From Microvirga subterranea (GTDB lineage Bacteria; Pseudomonadota; Alphaproteobacteria; Rhizobiales; Beijerinckiaceae): DNA of 64,000 nucleotides. Positions 1-8,727 of this stretch are shown piece after piece. A model generated the notes under the pieces. That model was given only the letters and a program-made list of their open reading frames with translations, did not search any database and was not told the origin of the DNA. The translations under genes and the position numbers were made by a program. Numbering within the stretch: position 1 is the stretch's first letter; each line of letters starts with the position of its first letter. Location of the stretch: NCBI RefSeq assembly GCF_003350535.1, contig NZ_QQBB01000002.1:366495-430494 (forward strand). Reading direction: 5' to 3'.

Positions 1-215
1 CGCGTCGCGCCCCGGACTGGTTCCATTAAGGTTAACAAAAATTTTACCAAGCGCTGGTCAGAGGCCTGTTCTTTAATCCGACCGAGGGGAAGCCCTTCAA
101 AGGGCCGCATTGCGCCGCACGATTCCTTACGCGGGAGAATCGGCGCCCGGCTTTCGTCCTTCGAAAAGGTGGCCGATTGTGGCCCGTCACGCAAACAATT
201 CGTAAAAAGTCGTCC
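1..215. other. Window edge, no gene recognised
   Basis: The first 215 bases precede the rhomboid gene. There is a short A/T-rich patch near 28-52, which could belong to a promoter, but no hexamer pair with good spacing stands out. The reverse-strand open frame across this stretch has no recognisable domain and runs into the rhomboid gene, so I treat it as a shadow. Confidence 0.5.
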
Positions 216-1037
216 ATGCCCCTGTCCTCAGAACGTCCGGCGCGCGAGCCGATATTCAATCTGCCGGCTGCCGTGACGCTGAGCATCGTGATCCTCGTGG
301 GCATCCATGCCCTGCGCCAGCTCCTCTCAGAGGAATTCGACTTCAAGCTCATCATCGATTGGGCCGTCATCCCGGCCCGCTGGGCCGTCGCGTTCGGGGG
401 CGTCCAGCCGGACGAGATCGTCAGCGGGCTCCAGGGAGCAGCCAACCCTCAGGAGGGAGTCTCTCCGCTCGCGGCCCTGGCGCAGTATGTCCTGGCGGAC
501 CAGGAGGCCTATCCCTGGACGGCCCTGACCTACGCGTTCCTGCACGGGTCCTGGGCCCACGTGCTCATCAACTGCGTCTGGCTCGCGGCCTTCGGGACGC
601 CCCTCGTCCGGCGCTTCGGAATGGGGCGCTTCTTCGGTCTCGCGCTGGCCTCGGCCGTGGGCGGGGCGGTCTTCTACGCCCTGATGAACCCTCTCCAGGT
701 CCTGCCGATGATCGGCGCCTCGGCGGCCGTCTCCGGCATGATGGCGGCCGCGTCCTGGTTCATGTTCGCGCCGGCGGACTGGCTGCCCGAGGGACGGCTG
801 ACCCAGCCTCATGAGCGGCTGCGCGAGGGGCTTGCCGACATGGCCCGGAACCGGCAGGTCCTGATCTTCCTCGGCGTGTGGTTCGCGGCGAACTACGTCT
901 TCGCCTTCGTCCAGCCGATCGGGGTGACGGATGCCAGCATCGCCTGGGAGGCTCATATCGGCGGTTTCCTGGTCGGACTCGTGCTTTTTCCGTTCATCGA
1001 CCCGCTTCCGCGCCGTCCGAGCCGCATCCCGGCTTGA
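216..1037 (+). CDS. Rhomboid family intramembrane serine protease
   Basis: Predicted polytopic inner-membrane protein of 273 residues that would cleave transmembrane substrates within the bilayer. The rhomboid core is visible: a HGSWAHVLIN segment (His110, His115, Asn119) that forms the oxyanion side, a GASA serine loop with the likely nucleophile Ser169, and the catalytic His247 in EAHIGG in the last helix. About six hydrophobic segments are present. I chose the ATG at 216 because the residues ahead of it in the open frame are not family-like. It has an N-terminal cytoplasmic tail and a long loop between the first two helices, as in other alphaproteobacterial members. It is followed 92 bases downstream by a CBS-domain gene in the same direction. 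The substrate cannot be told from the sequence. Confidence 0.9.
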   Translation: MPLSSERPAREPIFNLPAAVTLSIVILVGIHALRQLLSEEFDFKLIIDWAVIPARWAVAFGGVQPDEIVSGLQGAANPQEGVSPLAALAQYVLADQEAYPWTALTYAFLHGSWAHVLINCVWLAAFGTPLVRRFGMGRFFGLALASAVGGAVFYALMNPLQVLPMIGASAAVSGMMAAASWFMFAPADWLPEGRLTQPHERLREGLADMARNRQVLIFLGVWFAANYVFAFVQPIGVTDASIAWEAHIGGFLVGLVLFPFIDPLPRRPSRIPA

Positions 1038-1129
1038 AACCCGGCCTGATTCGCCGGATCATCGGCCGACTGACGCAGGGTCACTCCCGGCCCGTCGGGT
1101 GTGACGCTCCGCGTGAACGGAGGCGCATC

Positions 1130-1561
1130 ATGCTCGTCAACCGCATCCTTTCGATCAAGGGTCACGACGTCGTCACCATCGGGCCGAACCGGACATTGAG
1201 CGAGGCCGCCCGGATCCTCTCCGAAAGGCGGATCGGCGCCCTCGTGGTCCAGGACGGGCAGAAGCCCTTCCTCGGGATCATCTCGGAGCGCGACATCGTC
1301 CGGGCGGTCTCCGCCCGCGGGGCTGGCGCCCTCGACGAGCCCGTCTCGCGGTTCATGACCGAAAAGGTGACCACCTGCACGACCCAGACCCCCATCAACG
1401 ACCTGATGGAGGTGATGACCCAGGGCAAGTTCCGGCACCTGCCGGTGGTGGAAAGCGGGGCGCTTCTCGGGATCGTCTCGATCGGCGACGTGGTGAAGAT
1501 GCGCCTGGAGGAGATCGAGGCCGAGGCCCAGGCCATCCGCGAGTACATCGCGACCGCCTGA
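1130..1561 (+). CDS. CBS domain-containing protein
   Basis: Cytoplasmic protein of 143 residues made almost wholly of a tandem CBS pair (about residues 8-60 and 75-128), a module that binds adenosyl ligands such as AMP, ATP or SAM and acts as an energy sensor. Seen directly: the repeated pattern of an I/V-rich strand followed by G(I/A)(I/L)(S/V)xxD(I/V)V, as in LGIISERDIV and LGIVSIGDVV. The start is the ATG at 1130 with a GGAGG-like site a few bases upstream; a longer open frame extends into the rhomboid gene but has no family similarity. It ends in a Glu-rich helix typical of stand-alone CBS proteins of Rhizobiales. The partner protein is unknown. The CBS-BON gene at 30322-31701 has a similar pair. 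Confidence 0.92.
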   Translation: MLVNRILSIKGHDVVTIGPNRTLSEAARILSERRIGALVVQDGQKPFLGIISERDIVRAVSARGAGALDEPVSRFMTEKVTTCTTQTPINDLMEVMTQGKFRHLPVVESGALLGIVSIGDVVKMRLEEIEAEAQAIREYIATA

Positions 1562-1570
1562 GGGTGCTGG

Positions 1571-1593
1571 AGGGCGCCTGGATCAGGCGCCCT
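1571..1593. terminator. Hairpin between convergent genes
   Basis: Perfect 10-bp inverted repeat (1571-1580 with 1584-1593) with a 3-base loop, lying just after the CBS gene stop and covering the last codons of the convergent patatin gene. There is no T tract, so if it terminates it probably does so weakly or with Rho. The symmetric placement suggests a shared bidirectional terminator. Confidence 0.6.
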
Positions 1594-2590
1594 GCGCCTC
1601 CTGCAGGATCTCCATGATGTCCGGAAGCGCCCGCTCGGTCGCTTGGCGACCGAGATTGACGCATTCCTCGGCCCGGTGGAACTCGAACAGCCCCATCCGG
1701 GCGAGCTTCGGGGCGATCATGATGTCCGGGGGATCGCCTGCGAGCCGCGACCGCGCGATGCGGTCCTGGGTGATGTTGAAGGCGTCGACCATGACCGTGG
1801 CAAGGCCTGGGGCGTTCGGGCGGCGCGGCTTGTCCGGACGGGCCGCCGGGAAGATGCCCCAGCGCCGGGGCATCTCGATCGCCTCCTCGATCTCCTGCTC
1901 GTCGCCGGTTTCCGAGTCGTAGGACTGGATCACGGTTCCGCGCACGCGGATCTCGCCGTTGAGGTTGACGCAGATCACGATGTCGGCGCCGAGCGCCCGC
2001 GCGGCGGTGATCGGGATCGGGTTGACCAGCGCGCCGTCCATGAGCCAGCGCCCCCCGATCATGACCGGATTGAAGACGCCCGGCAGGGCGTAGGAAGCCC
2101 GCATGGCCTGGACGAGCGGGCCGCGGGTGAGCCAGATCTCATGGCCGCTCGTGAGCTCGGTCGCGATGGTGCAGAATTTGACCGGCAGCGTCTCGACGCG
2201 CCGGTCGGTGAGGTCCTGCTCGAGCAGACGCTGGAGCCGCCCGCCCGCGATGAGGCCCGATCCGCTCAGGTGAAAGTCCAGGAGGCCGACCACGCGGCGC
2301 TTGGTGAGCGAGACCGCGAAGGCCTCGAGCTCGTCGAGCTTGCCGGCCGCGTAGCAGCCCCCGACCACGGCCCCGATGGAGCACCCGGCGATCACGTCCG
2401 GCACGATACCGGCTTCCGACAGGACGCGCAGAACGCCGATATGGGACCATCCGCGGGCCGCGCCGCCGCCGAGCGCGAGGCCGATCTTCACCTTCGCTCG
2501 AGAATCCCGTTCCGTCGGGCTTCCCGCCTCGGCGACGCCCCCGCCGCCCCCAGACCCGGCGCTGCGCCGGGCAATCCCGTCCCACAACAT
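1583..2590 (-). CDS. Patatin-like phospholipase family protein (RssA/YchK type)
   Basis: Predicted lipid acyl hydrolase of 335 residues using a Ser-Asp dyad. Visible motifs: the glycine-rich oxyanion loop GGGAARG (residues 41-47), the nucleophile elbow GCSIG with Ser71, and the catalytic Asp185 in DGAL. This is the complete catalytic set. There is no signal peptide, so action at the cytoplasmic face of the membrane is likely. I chose the ATG at 2590 rather than the TTG at 2605 because a GGAG site sits about 11 bases ahead of it. The C-terminal third contains an acidic QEIEEAIEMP stretch and a helix with several Met residues, as in bacterial RssA-like proteins. The gene is convergent with the CBS gene, and the two stops are separated by 21 bases. 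The substrate is not known. Confidence 0.92.
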   Translation of the reverse strand: MLWDGIARRSAGSGGGGGVAEAGSPTERDSRAKVKIGLALGGGAARGWSHIGVLRVLSEAGIVPDVIAGCSIGAVVGGCYAAGKLDELEAFAVSLTKRRVVGLLDFHLSGSGLIAGGRLQRLLEQDLTDRRVETLPVKFCTIATELTSGHEIWLTRGPLVQAMRASYALPGVFNPVMIGGRWLMDGALVNPIPITAARALGADIVICVNLNGEIRVRGTVIQSYDSETGDEQEIEEAIEMPRRWGIFPAARPDKPRRPNAPGLATVMVDAFNITQDRIARSRLAGDPPDIMIAPKLARMGLFEFHRAEECVNLGRQATERALPDIMEILQEAQGA

Positions 2591-2687
2591 GACCGCGAAC
2601 TCCAAGGCACACGATCTTCATGCCATGCGCACATGAAGACCTTATGAATAATGCCTCAAGGGTTCATTTAGGTCACGCTTGCCCAAA

Positions 2688-3845
2688 CTAAACGGTGGCA
2701 GGACGAAGCACCCTTCCGGAGACGGCGGTGATCACCAGGGCGAAGACGACCAAAAGGCACAGCGTCGGCCGCAGGCCCATGAGGTCGCCGCCGAAGCCGA
2801 TCAGGGGCGGTCCGAGCAGCAGCCCCGCATAGCCCATGGTGGCCACCATGGCGACGCCCATGCTGGGCGGGATGCCCTTGGTCTCGCCCGCCGTGCTGAA
2901 CAGCACCGGCACAGCATTGGCGAGGCCGAGCCCCACCAGCGCGAAGCCGATCGTGGCGGAGACCGGGAAGGGCGCCAGGGTCGCGAGCGCGAGGCCGAGC
3001 GTCGCCAGGAGGCCGCCCAGTCTCAGGGTGAGGGCGCGCCCGAGGCGCCGGACCACGAAGTCGCCGGTGAAGCGGCAGATTGTCATGGTGAGCGAGAAGG
3101 CCGCGAAGCCCGCCACGGCGAATTCCAGCGTCGCGCCGGTCACGGTCTGCAGATAGATCGCCGTCCAGTCCACCATGGCGCCCTCCACAAGAAGGCAGAG
3201 CAGGGTCAGGACGGCGAGCCCCATGATCTCCAGCCGTGGCAGGGCGAAGCCGTGGCCGGCCTCCGCCCGCTCCCGGTTGTCGAGGGCCCAGAAGGCCGCG
3301 ATCAGGAACAGCAGGCCCATCCCGGCGCAGGACAGGAGCAGGGTGGGGACCACGCCCACGTCGAGGGCGATGAGGAGGCCCGAGGCGGCCGCCCCCGACA
3401 AGCCGCCGAGGCTGAAGAAGGCGTGAAACGAGGACATGATCGGCACGCCCCAGGCGCGCTCCACCTCAGTGGCGTTCGTGTTCATGGACACGTCCATGGC
3501 GCCGTTGCTGGCGCCCGCCAGCAGTGCCGCGGCCACGAGATAGGGCAGGCTCGGGGAGAGGCCGGGCAGGAGCAGGCTCGCGGCGAACGCGAAGGCCGCC
3601 GTGACCGTCACCACCCGGCTGCCCCAGCGGGCCGCGAGAAAGCCGACGACCGGCATGAGCACGATGGCGCCGAGCGCGAAGGCGAGGAGCGCCAGGCTCA
3701 GCTCCCCGTCCGAGAGGCCCAGGCCCGCCTTGAACCGCGGCAGCTGCGCCGCCCAGGTGCCGATGCCGAAGCCGTTGCCGAAGAAGATCGCGCTTGCGGC
3801 GACGCGCGCGAGGAGGAGGTTCCGGTGTCTCATCCGCCCGGACAT
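2688..3845 (-). CDS. MFS transporter (YbjJ-like)
   Basis: Inner-membrane major facilitator protein of 385 residues with about twelve hydrophobic helices. Seen: the motif-A-like loop FLAARWGSR between helices 2 and 3, GNGFGIGTWAAQLPRFK in helix 1 (characteristic of the YbjJ group), and NTNATEVER after helix 4. The open frame begins at 4001, but the first 52 residues are Pro/Arg-rich and unlike the family. The ATG at 3845 or the one at 3833 is the likely start; neither has a clear ribosome site. A TATAAT-like -10 element on this strand lies at 3958-3963, about 110 bases upstream, without a good -35. Substrate and direction of transport cannot be inferred. Confidence 0.85.
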   Translation of the reverse strand: MSGRMRHRNLLLARVAASAIFFGNGFGIGTWAAQLPRFKAGLGLSDGELSLALLAFALGAIVLMPVVGFLAARWGSRVVTVTAAFAFAASLLLPGLSPSLPYLVAAALLAGASNGAMDVSMNTNATEVERAWGVPIMSSFHAFFSLGGLSGAAASGLLIALDVGVVPTLLLSCAGMGLLFLIAAFWALDNRERAEAGHGFALPRLEIMGLAVLTLLCLLVEGAMVDWTAIYLQTVTGATLEFAVAGFAAFSLTMTICRFTGDFVVRRLGRALTLRLGGLLATLGLALATLAPFPVSATIGFALVGLGLANAVPVLFSTAGETKGIPPSMGVAMVATMGYAGLLLGPPLIGFGGDLMGLRPTLCLLVVFALVITAVSGRVLRPATV

Positions 3846-4362
3846 AGACCGCGGGGAGGGGTTTTGCACCCCGGCATTTTTCGGCGGCAGGCCGCCATCG
3901 CGGAGGGGGCGTCTCGGTGTTGAAGGCGCAGGGGCAAAGTTGTCGCACCCCTTTGTGATTATATCAATTTTCCAGGATTGGGACGATAAGCTTTGATTCA
4001 CCAGCTAACTGTCAGGCCCGCTTCGCCGCGGTTGATGCAAAAAAGACAGGGCGGGTCGCATAGGGGGCGTGGCGCAGCCGCACTCCGTTTCCGGGCGACC
4101 TCGGCGGAAGCCGTCCCATTTTCTTGATAGCAAGAAACGCACGCGCGACAGCTCGACCTCGCGCGAACGATCGAGCATGGGACAAGAGGCATGGCCATCA
4201 CCATGCCCTCGGGCAGACCCGCCACGTCCCTGGATACGTCCGCAGCAGCGCATTGCACCGCCGGCATTCCCGGCGGCCGCTCAGCCATCGCTCCCCACGC
4301 GTCACCAGCCCGCAAGGGTAGCAATAGCCAAGCACCAGCGATAGCCAAGCACAGAGCACCCG
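3846..4362. other. Divergent intergenic region with a 12-bp direct repeat
   Basis: 517 bases between the divergently transcribed MFS and VCBS-repeat genes. An A/T-rich core (about 3950-4000) is unusual for this genome and probably holds promoter elements. Just before the VCBS gene start, the same 12 bases occur twice (4324-4335 and 4341-4352, 17 bases apart), a possible activator or repressor site or a small duplication. Open frames on both strands in this gap have no recognisable features and I do not call them. Confidence 0.5.
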
Positions 4363-7300
4363 ATGTCACTCACAACGTTCAACGAATTTCTTCTCGCGAA
4401 ACAGATCTCCTTTACCAGCGGCGGCGAGCCCGTTCTCACGCAGAGCCAGTTTTCGACTTATTACACCGCGTGGCTGACCAGCATCTTCAGCGACCCTGCC
4501 GTCCAGCAATGGCTGCGCGACAACTACAAGATCGATCTCGCGGGCAAGGCGATCCAGGTCAACCTGAACCAGAACAGCGACACTCTGCTCCCGACCGTCA
4601 ACGGCATCACGGATCAGAAGATCTACGACGCCCTCTTTGGTGAAAAGTCGAGCCTCATCGTCGGCACGGGCAAGACCACGCAGGAGCGCTCGTATGTCAG
4701 CGACTTCGAGGACACGGCTCTGAAGGCCATGTTCGCCCCGAAGGTGAGCGGGCCTGTGACCGGACAGGCGACCGAGGACGGCACTGCGGCGCCCCTGAAG
4801 GCGCTCGCCAACATAACGGATGCAGACACGAAGCTCGACAGCCTGAAGGTCTTGTATTCCAACCTTCCTGCCGGGGTCACCTACGACGAGTCGACCAAGT
4901 CATTTGTGCTCGACACGTCGAACGAGGCTTACCAGCACCTTGCCAAGGGACAGACCGATAAGGTGAGCTTCACGTATATCGTGTCGGACGGAAAGTACCA
5001 GACCGAGGCTACTGCCACCTGGACGATCACCGGCACTAACGACGCGCCGGTCGTGTCGGGCGCTGTCACCGGAGTGGCTACCGAGGATGGTTCCGCGTCG
5101 ACCCTCAACGCCCTCGCCAATGCGTCCGACAAGGACGACGGTACGGTTCTCGCCGTCGTGAACGTGCCTGTCGGGAAGGATCTGCAGGCGGGTGTCACCT
5201 ATGACGCAGCCACGCACACTTTCAGCCTCGATCCATCGGATGCTGCCTATCAGCATCTCGCCGCCGGCCAAACACACATTGTAACCGTCAACTACGGTGT
5301 GTCGGACGGCAGCGTGACGACGGAAGCCTCGGTTTCGTGGACGATCACCGGTACCAATGACGCGCCAATCGTGTCAGGCTCCGTCACAGGCGCAGCCAAT
5401 GAGGACGGGCTCGTATCGTCCCTCAACGCGCTTCTGAATGTCACCGATAAGGATGACGCCTCGGTTCTCTCCGTTGTGAACGTTCCGGCAGCCGACAAGC
5501 TTCCGGCTGGCGTCACCTATGATGCGGTCGCACACACCTTCAGCCTCGATCCGTCCAATGCCACCTATCAGCATCTCGCGGCCGGCAAGACGCAGGTCGT
5601 GACCGTAAACTACGGCGTCTCCGATGGTATTGCCACCACCGATGCTTCGGTTTCCTGGACCGTCACCGGCACGAACGATGCGCCGCGCGTGTCTGGCGCC
5701 GTGAACGGCAGCGCTTTCGAGGACACAGCGGTCTCCCAACTCGATGCGCTTGCCAATGCCTCCGACCCGGATGACAACTCGGTTCTCTCGGTTGTGAACG
5801 TGCCTGCTGCGCAGGATCTGCCGGCTGGTGTCACCTACGACGCCGCAACCAAGACCTTCACCTTTGATCCGTCGAACGGTGCCTATCAGCACCTCGCGGC
5901 TGGTCAGAAGGAAGTCGTCGTCGTCAACTACGGTGTGTCGGATGGCACCGCCACAACGGGCGCCTCGGTTTCGTGGACGATTACCGGAACCAATGACGCG
6001 CCGACCGTATCGGGAGCTGTCACCGGCACTGCCACCGAAGATGGTGCAGCCTCGACCCTCAACGCGCTCGCCAAAGCCACCGACAAGGACGACGGTGCGG
6101 TGCTGTCCGTGGTCGACGTACCAATGGCCGACAAACTCCCGGCAGGGGTGACCTACGACGCCGCGGCCGCCACTTTCAGACTCGACCCGTCGCATGCGGC
6201 CTATCAGCATCTCGCCGCCGGTCAGAAGGAGGTCGTAACGGTTCACTATGGCGTGTCCGACGGCAGCGCCACCACCGATGCGTCCGTGTCCTGGACGATC
6301 ACTGGCACGAACGATGCGCCACGCATATCCGATGTGGTGAAGGGCAACGCCACCGAGGATGGAGCATTCTCGCATCTGAATGCGCTCGCCAATGCCTCCG
6401 ATCCGGATGACGGCTCGGCTCTCTCCGTCGTGAACGTGCCCGCGACGGGTGATCTGCCGGCCGGCGTGTCCTATGACGCAGCAACGCACAAGTTCGGCCT
6501 CGATCCGTCGAATCTGGCGTTCCAGCACCTCGCGGCCGGCCAGGAGCAGGTCGTGACCGTGCATTACGGCGTCTCGGACGGCGTCGACACCACCGATGCT
6601 TCGGTCTCCTGGACCGTCACGGGCGTCAACGACGCGCCGAAATCCGTTTCTCTCGACCACAGCTCGGTAGCGGAGAATGCGGCGGGCGCGATCATCGGCA
6701 AGCTCTCTGCCATCGATCCGGACGACAACGACGTCGTGTCGTTCTCGGTGCTGAAGGCGGACGGATCCGGTGCGGTGGACAATCGCTTCACGGTCGATGC
6801 GAGCGGCAACCTGAAACTCGCGGCAGGCGTTTCGCTGGACTACGAGGCTGCGTCCTCGATCAACGTCGTCGTCCGCGGGATGGATAACGGCGGATCGTTC
6901 AAGGACCAGGCCTTCACCATTGCGGTGCAGGACGTGAACGAGGCTCCCACGGCGGTGCAGCTGCTGAACAAGCTCGCATCCACCCCGGAGAACGGCGCCG
7001 CCGTGAAGGTCGCGGACATCAAGGTGATCGACGATGCCCTCGGCACCAACGCGCTGAGCCTCTCCGGAGCGGATTCCGGCTCGTTCTCGATCGAAACCAA
7101 CGCCACGACCGGCGCGAAGGAGCTATGGTTCAAGGGCGGCGCCGACTTCGAGAAGAAGGCTGCCTACGACGTGACGGTCAACGTGGACGATCCGACGGTC
7201 GGCGTGAATCCCGACGCGTTCGACACGTTCCACTTCGGCATCACCGATGTGGTGGAAGGCACGCGCGTGAGCTTCGACAAGGGGATCGACGGGGCTTCCT

Positions 7301-7677
7301 ATTCGGAGAATGGCCTCAAGGTTCGCGCGTTAACGTCGGGGGATACGCTCGATTTCGTCGCCGGCACGGGTTCTGGGGACCAGGATCTGAAGCTGCATTC
7401 CGGCACGAACAGTCCCTACGAGTTCACCAAGGACGGCGGCGGCACGTTCACGCTTCTAAGCGTGGATCTCGTCGGCTCGGAAGGGAGCGGCGGGACCTGG
7501 TACGCCTACAAGGGCGCCACGCTGGTCGGATCGCAGAACGTCTCCACCGGAAGCACGATCGACTTCTCCCTGTATGGCGACCTCTTCAAGGACGTCACCT
7601 CGGTGAAGTGGGAGACGGTCAACGACAACCAGAACGCCAACCAGAGTCAGACGATCGACAATCTTTGGTTCATCTAA
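4363..7677 (+). CDS. Large VCBS/cadherin-repeat surface or secreted protein
   Basis: 1104 residues, acidic, no signal peptide. An N-terminal region of about 115 residues is unrecognised. It is followed by one divergent and then five closely similar VCBS-type beta-sandwich repeats (about 127-759), each ending in a SWT(I/V)TGTNDAP-like boundary. Next come a cadherin-like domain (about 760-862, closing at NEAP), a second related domain to about 965, and a C-terminal beta-rich domain of about 140 residues with several Gly, Asp and aromatic residues. The family is typically exported by type I secretion and serves in adhesion or biofilm; that role is inference, and no typical RTX nonapeptides or T1SS genes are seen nearby. 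By eye, third positions carry more A/T than in neighbours, so horizontal origin is possible. The ribosome site is weak. Confidence 0.85.
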   Translation: MSLTTFNEFLLAKQISFTSGGEPVLTQSQFSTYYTAWLTSIFSDPAVQQWLRDNYKIDLAGKAIQVNLNQNSDTLLPTVNGITDQKIYDALFGEKSSLIVGTGKTTQERSYVSDFEDTALKAMFAPKVSGPVTGQATEDGTAAPLKALANITDADTKLDSLKVLYSNLPAGVTYDESTKSFVLDTSNEAYQHLAKGQTDKVSFTYIVSDGKYQTEATATWTITGTNDAPVVSGAVTGVATEDGSASTLNALANASDKDDGTVLAVVNVPVGKDLQAGVTYDAATHTFSLDPSDAAYQHLAAGQTHIVTVNYGVSDGSVTTEASVSWTITGTNDAPIVSGSVTGAANEDGLVSSLNALLNVTDKDDASVLSVVNVPAADKLPAGVTYDAVAHTFSLDPSNATYQHLAAGKTQVVTVNYGVSDGIATTDASVSWTVTGTNDAPRVSGAVNGSAFEDTAVSQLDALANASDPDDNSVLSVVNVPAAQDLPAGVTYDAATKTFTFDPSNGAYQHLAAGQKEVVVVNYGVSDGTATTGASVSWTITGTNDAPTVSGAVTGTATEDGAASTLNALAKATDKDDGAVLSVVDVPMADKLPAGVTYDAAAATFRLDPSHAAYQHLAAGQKEVVTVHYGVSDGSATTDASVSWTITGTNDAPRISDVVKGNATEDGAFSHLNALANASDPDDGSALSVVNVPATGDLPAGVSYDAATHKFGLDPSNLAFQHLAAGQEQVVTVHYGVSDGVDTTDASVSWTVTGVNDAPKSVSLDHSSVAENAAGAIIGKLSAIDPDDNDVVSFSVLKADGSGAVDNRFTVDASGNLKLAAGVSLDYEAASSINVVVRGMDNGGSFKDQAFTIAVQDVNEAPTAVQLLNKLASTPENGAAVKVADIKVIDDALGTNALSLSGADSGSFSIETNATTGAKELWFKGGADFEKKAAYDVTVNVDDPTVGVNPDAFDTFHFGITDVVEGTRVSFDKGIDGASYSENGLKVRALTSGDTLDFVAGTGSGDQDLKLHSGTNSPYEFTKDGGGTFTLLSVDLVGSEGSGGTWYAYKGATLVGSQNVSTGSTIDFSLYGDLFKDVTSVKWETVNDNQNANQSQTIDNLWFI
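5050..6639 (+). repeat. Five in-frame tandem 318-bp repeats inside the VCBS gene
   Basis: The NDAP boundary recurs at residues 226, 332, 438, 544, 650 and 756, so five units are each exactly 106 codons (318 bp). Units differ at scattered positions, including synonymous ones, so they are diverged rather than freshly duplicated. A sixth, shorter unit (about 103 residues) precedes them. Confidence 0.9.
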
Positions 7678-7683
7678 CGCCTA

Positions 7684-7713
7684 CCGGGTGCCGGCTCTGA
7701 GGCCGGCACCCGG
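7684..7713 (+). terminator. Hairpin downstream of the VCBS gene
   Basis: Perfect 12-bp inverted repeat (7684-7695 with 7702-7713) with a 6-base loop, beginning 7 bases after the stop codon. No T run follows directly (CACATGCTTT), so it may act with Rho or as mRNA protection. Confidence 0.65.
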
Positions 7714-7792
7714 CACATGCTTTATCCGCATCAACGCAGTAAAGCGAAACGGAGCGACCGGAATCGACCACAGCCGACGGGTTGGGACCGGA

Positions 7793-8038
7793 TCAGCCCC
7801 CGACACCCGCTGCCGCGCAGGCCGCGCCCAGTTCCTCCGCGCCGAGGTCCCGACGGCAATAGCCGAGGTCCTGGCAGCCCGAGCAGCCGAGGGCGCCGTC
7901 CTTCGCGCTGGCGTCGGCGCGGGTCGCTCCGGGACGATCCGCAGCGCCCGTCTCGAATTCGCTGTTTCCGAACGGTTCGCTCTCGGATGGGAGCGAGTCG
8001 CTGCCCATGCCGGGCATGATGAGATGGATGAGCCGCAT
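7793..8038 (-). CDS. Small hypothetical protein with a C-terminal Cys cluster
   Basis: 81 residues, called here from an ATG at 8038 with a purine-rich AGAGGGAA site upstream; a longer open frame reaches 8284 but its extra residues are Arg/Pro/Cys-rich and look like shadow. The N-terminus is hydrophobic (MRLIHLIMPGMG), the middle is Ser/Glu/Asp-rich and probably disordered, and the C-terminal part carries CSGCQDLGYC followed by one more Cys, which could bind a metal. I do not recognise the family. The gene is convergent with the VCBS gene and divergent from the next gene. It might be a chance frame, and I am only moderately sure. Confidence 0.5.
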   Translation of the reverse strand: MRLIHLIMPGMGSDSLPSESEPFGNSEFETGAADRPGATRADASAKDGALGCSGCQDLGYCRRDLGAEELGAACAAAGVGG

Positions 8039-8270
8039 TGTGTTCCCTCTTGTGCTCCGGAGACACAGCACGGCTCTATCGCGATCGGCTTTGACCTGGC
8101 GCAAAAGGCCCTGCATTTCGTGAGGAACGCCGTGATCCGCATCCAAAGGGCTTCGGGGTGCGCACGGCCAAGGCCCACCTCTGTTACCGATTCGGTTTTC
8201 TTTCGCCGTTCCGGCAACTCCTCCCGGGCGAGGACATTGACATCGTGATCTCCAGGCAGAGGAGCACGGA

Positions 8271-8618
8271 ATGGCCCAGGACAAGACAGGTCCCCACGGG
8301 ACGCCGCGCAGCGGGCTCGATACGGGCCGGAAGGCGCTCGAAACCGCGTCCGGTCGCGAGCGGTCGGCCGATTCCGCGCAGGACGATCTGGTGGATGTGG
8401 GGTCGGAGGAATCTTTCCCGGCGAGCGATCCCCCGTCCTACATGGGCGGGACGGCCGTCTCGGGCGCCCCCTCCCACGACGGAACCGTGCGCGAGGGCGT
8501 GAGCCGGACCCTCGTCGACCCGTGCGAGGCGAAGCCCGCCGGCGACGCACCCCAGGGCACGGATCCTGCCCGTGTGGGCAAGGCACCGCCACGGCCTGGC
8601 TACGGCGGAAGCCAGTGA
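8271..8618 (+). CDS. Hypothetical protein with EESFPASDPPS motif
   Basis: 115 residues, soluble, Gly/Ser/Pro-rich and predicted mostly disordered. The one conspicuous element is DVGSEESFPASDPPSYMGG (about residues 42-60), a short motif I know from many small uncharacterised alphaproteobacterial proteins. An AGGAG site lies seven bases before the ATG. The function of the family is not known to me; similar proteins are often found among general-stress genes, but nothing here proves that. Confidence 0.75.
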   Translation: MAQDKTGPHGTPRSGLDTGRKALETASGRERSADSAQDDLVDVGSEESFPASDPPSYMGGTAVSGAPSHDGTVREGVSRTLVDPCEAKPAGDAPQGTDPARVGKAPPRPGYGGSQ

Positions 8619-8727
8619 CGGCCTCATAGGCCGCCTCGGCTGGCGTGACCGTCCGATTGTACCCGATCACAAAAGCGCCCGACGGACGAGGCACACCATG
8701 CATCGCACTGAAAATTGAGGAGAAGCG

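Noticed and set aside
2679..3923. 414-residue plus-strand frame opposite the MFS gene
   Set aside because: Highly charged Arg/Glu/Gln/His-rich product with no hydrophobic core, typical of a shadow of a membrane-protein gene.
3998..4369. Possible 123-residue Cys-rich gene upstream of the VCBS gene
   Set aside because: No ribosome site, ends in the divergent promoter region, and composition matches a random frame; not strong enough to call.
5050..6639. CRISPR-like array
   Set aside because: The units are 318 bp, translated in frame and without spacers; this is a protein repeat.
5374..6660. 428-residue antisense frame in the VCBS gene
   Set aside because: It is the reverse-strand reading of the repeats; its repeated look comes only from the 318-bp units.
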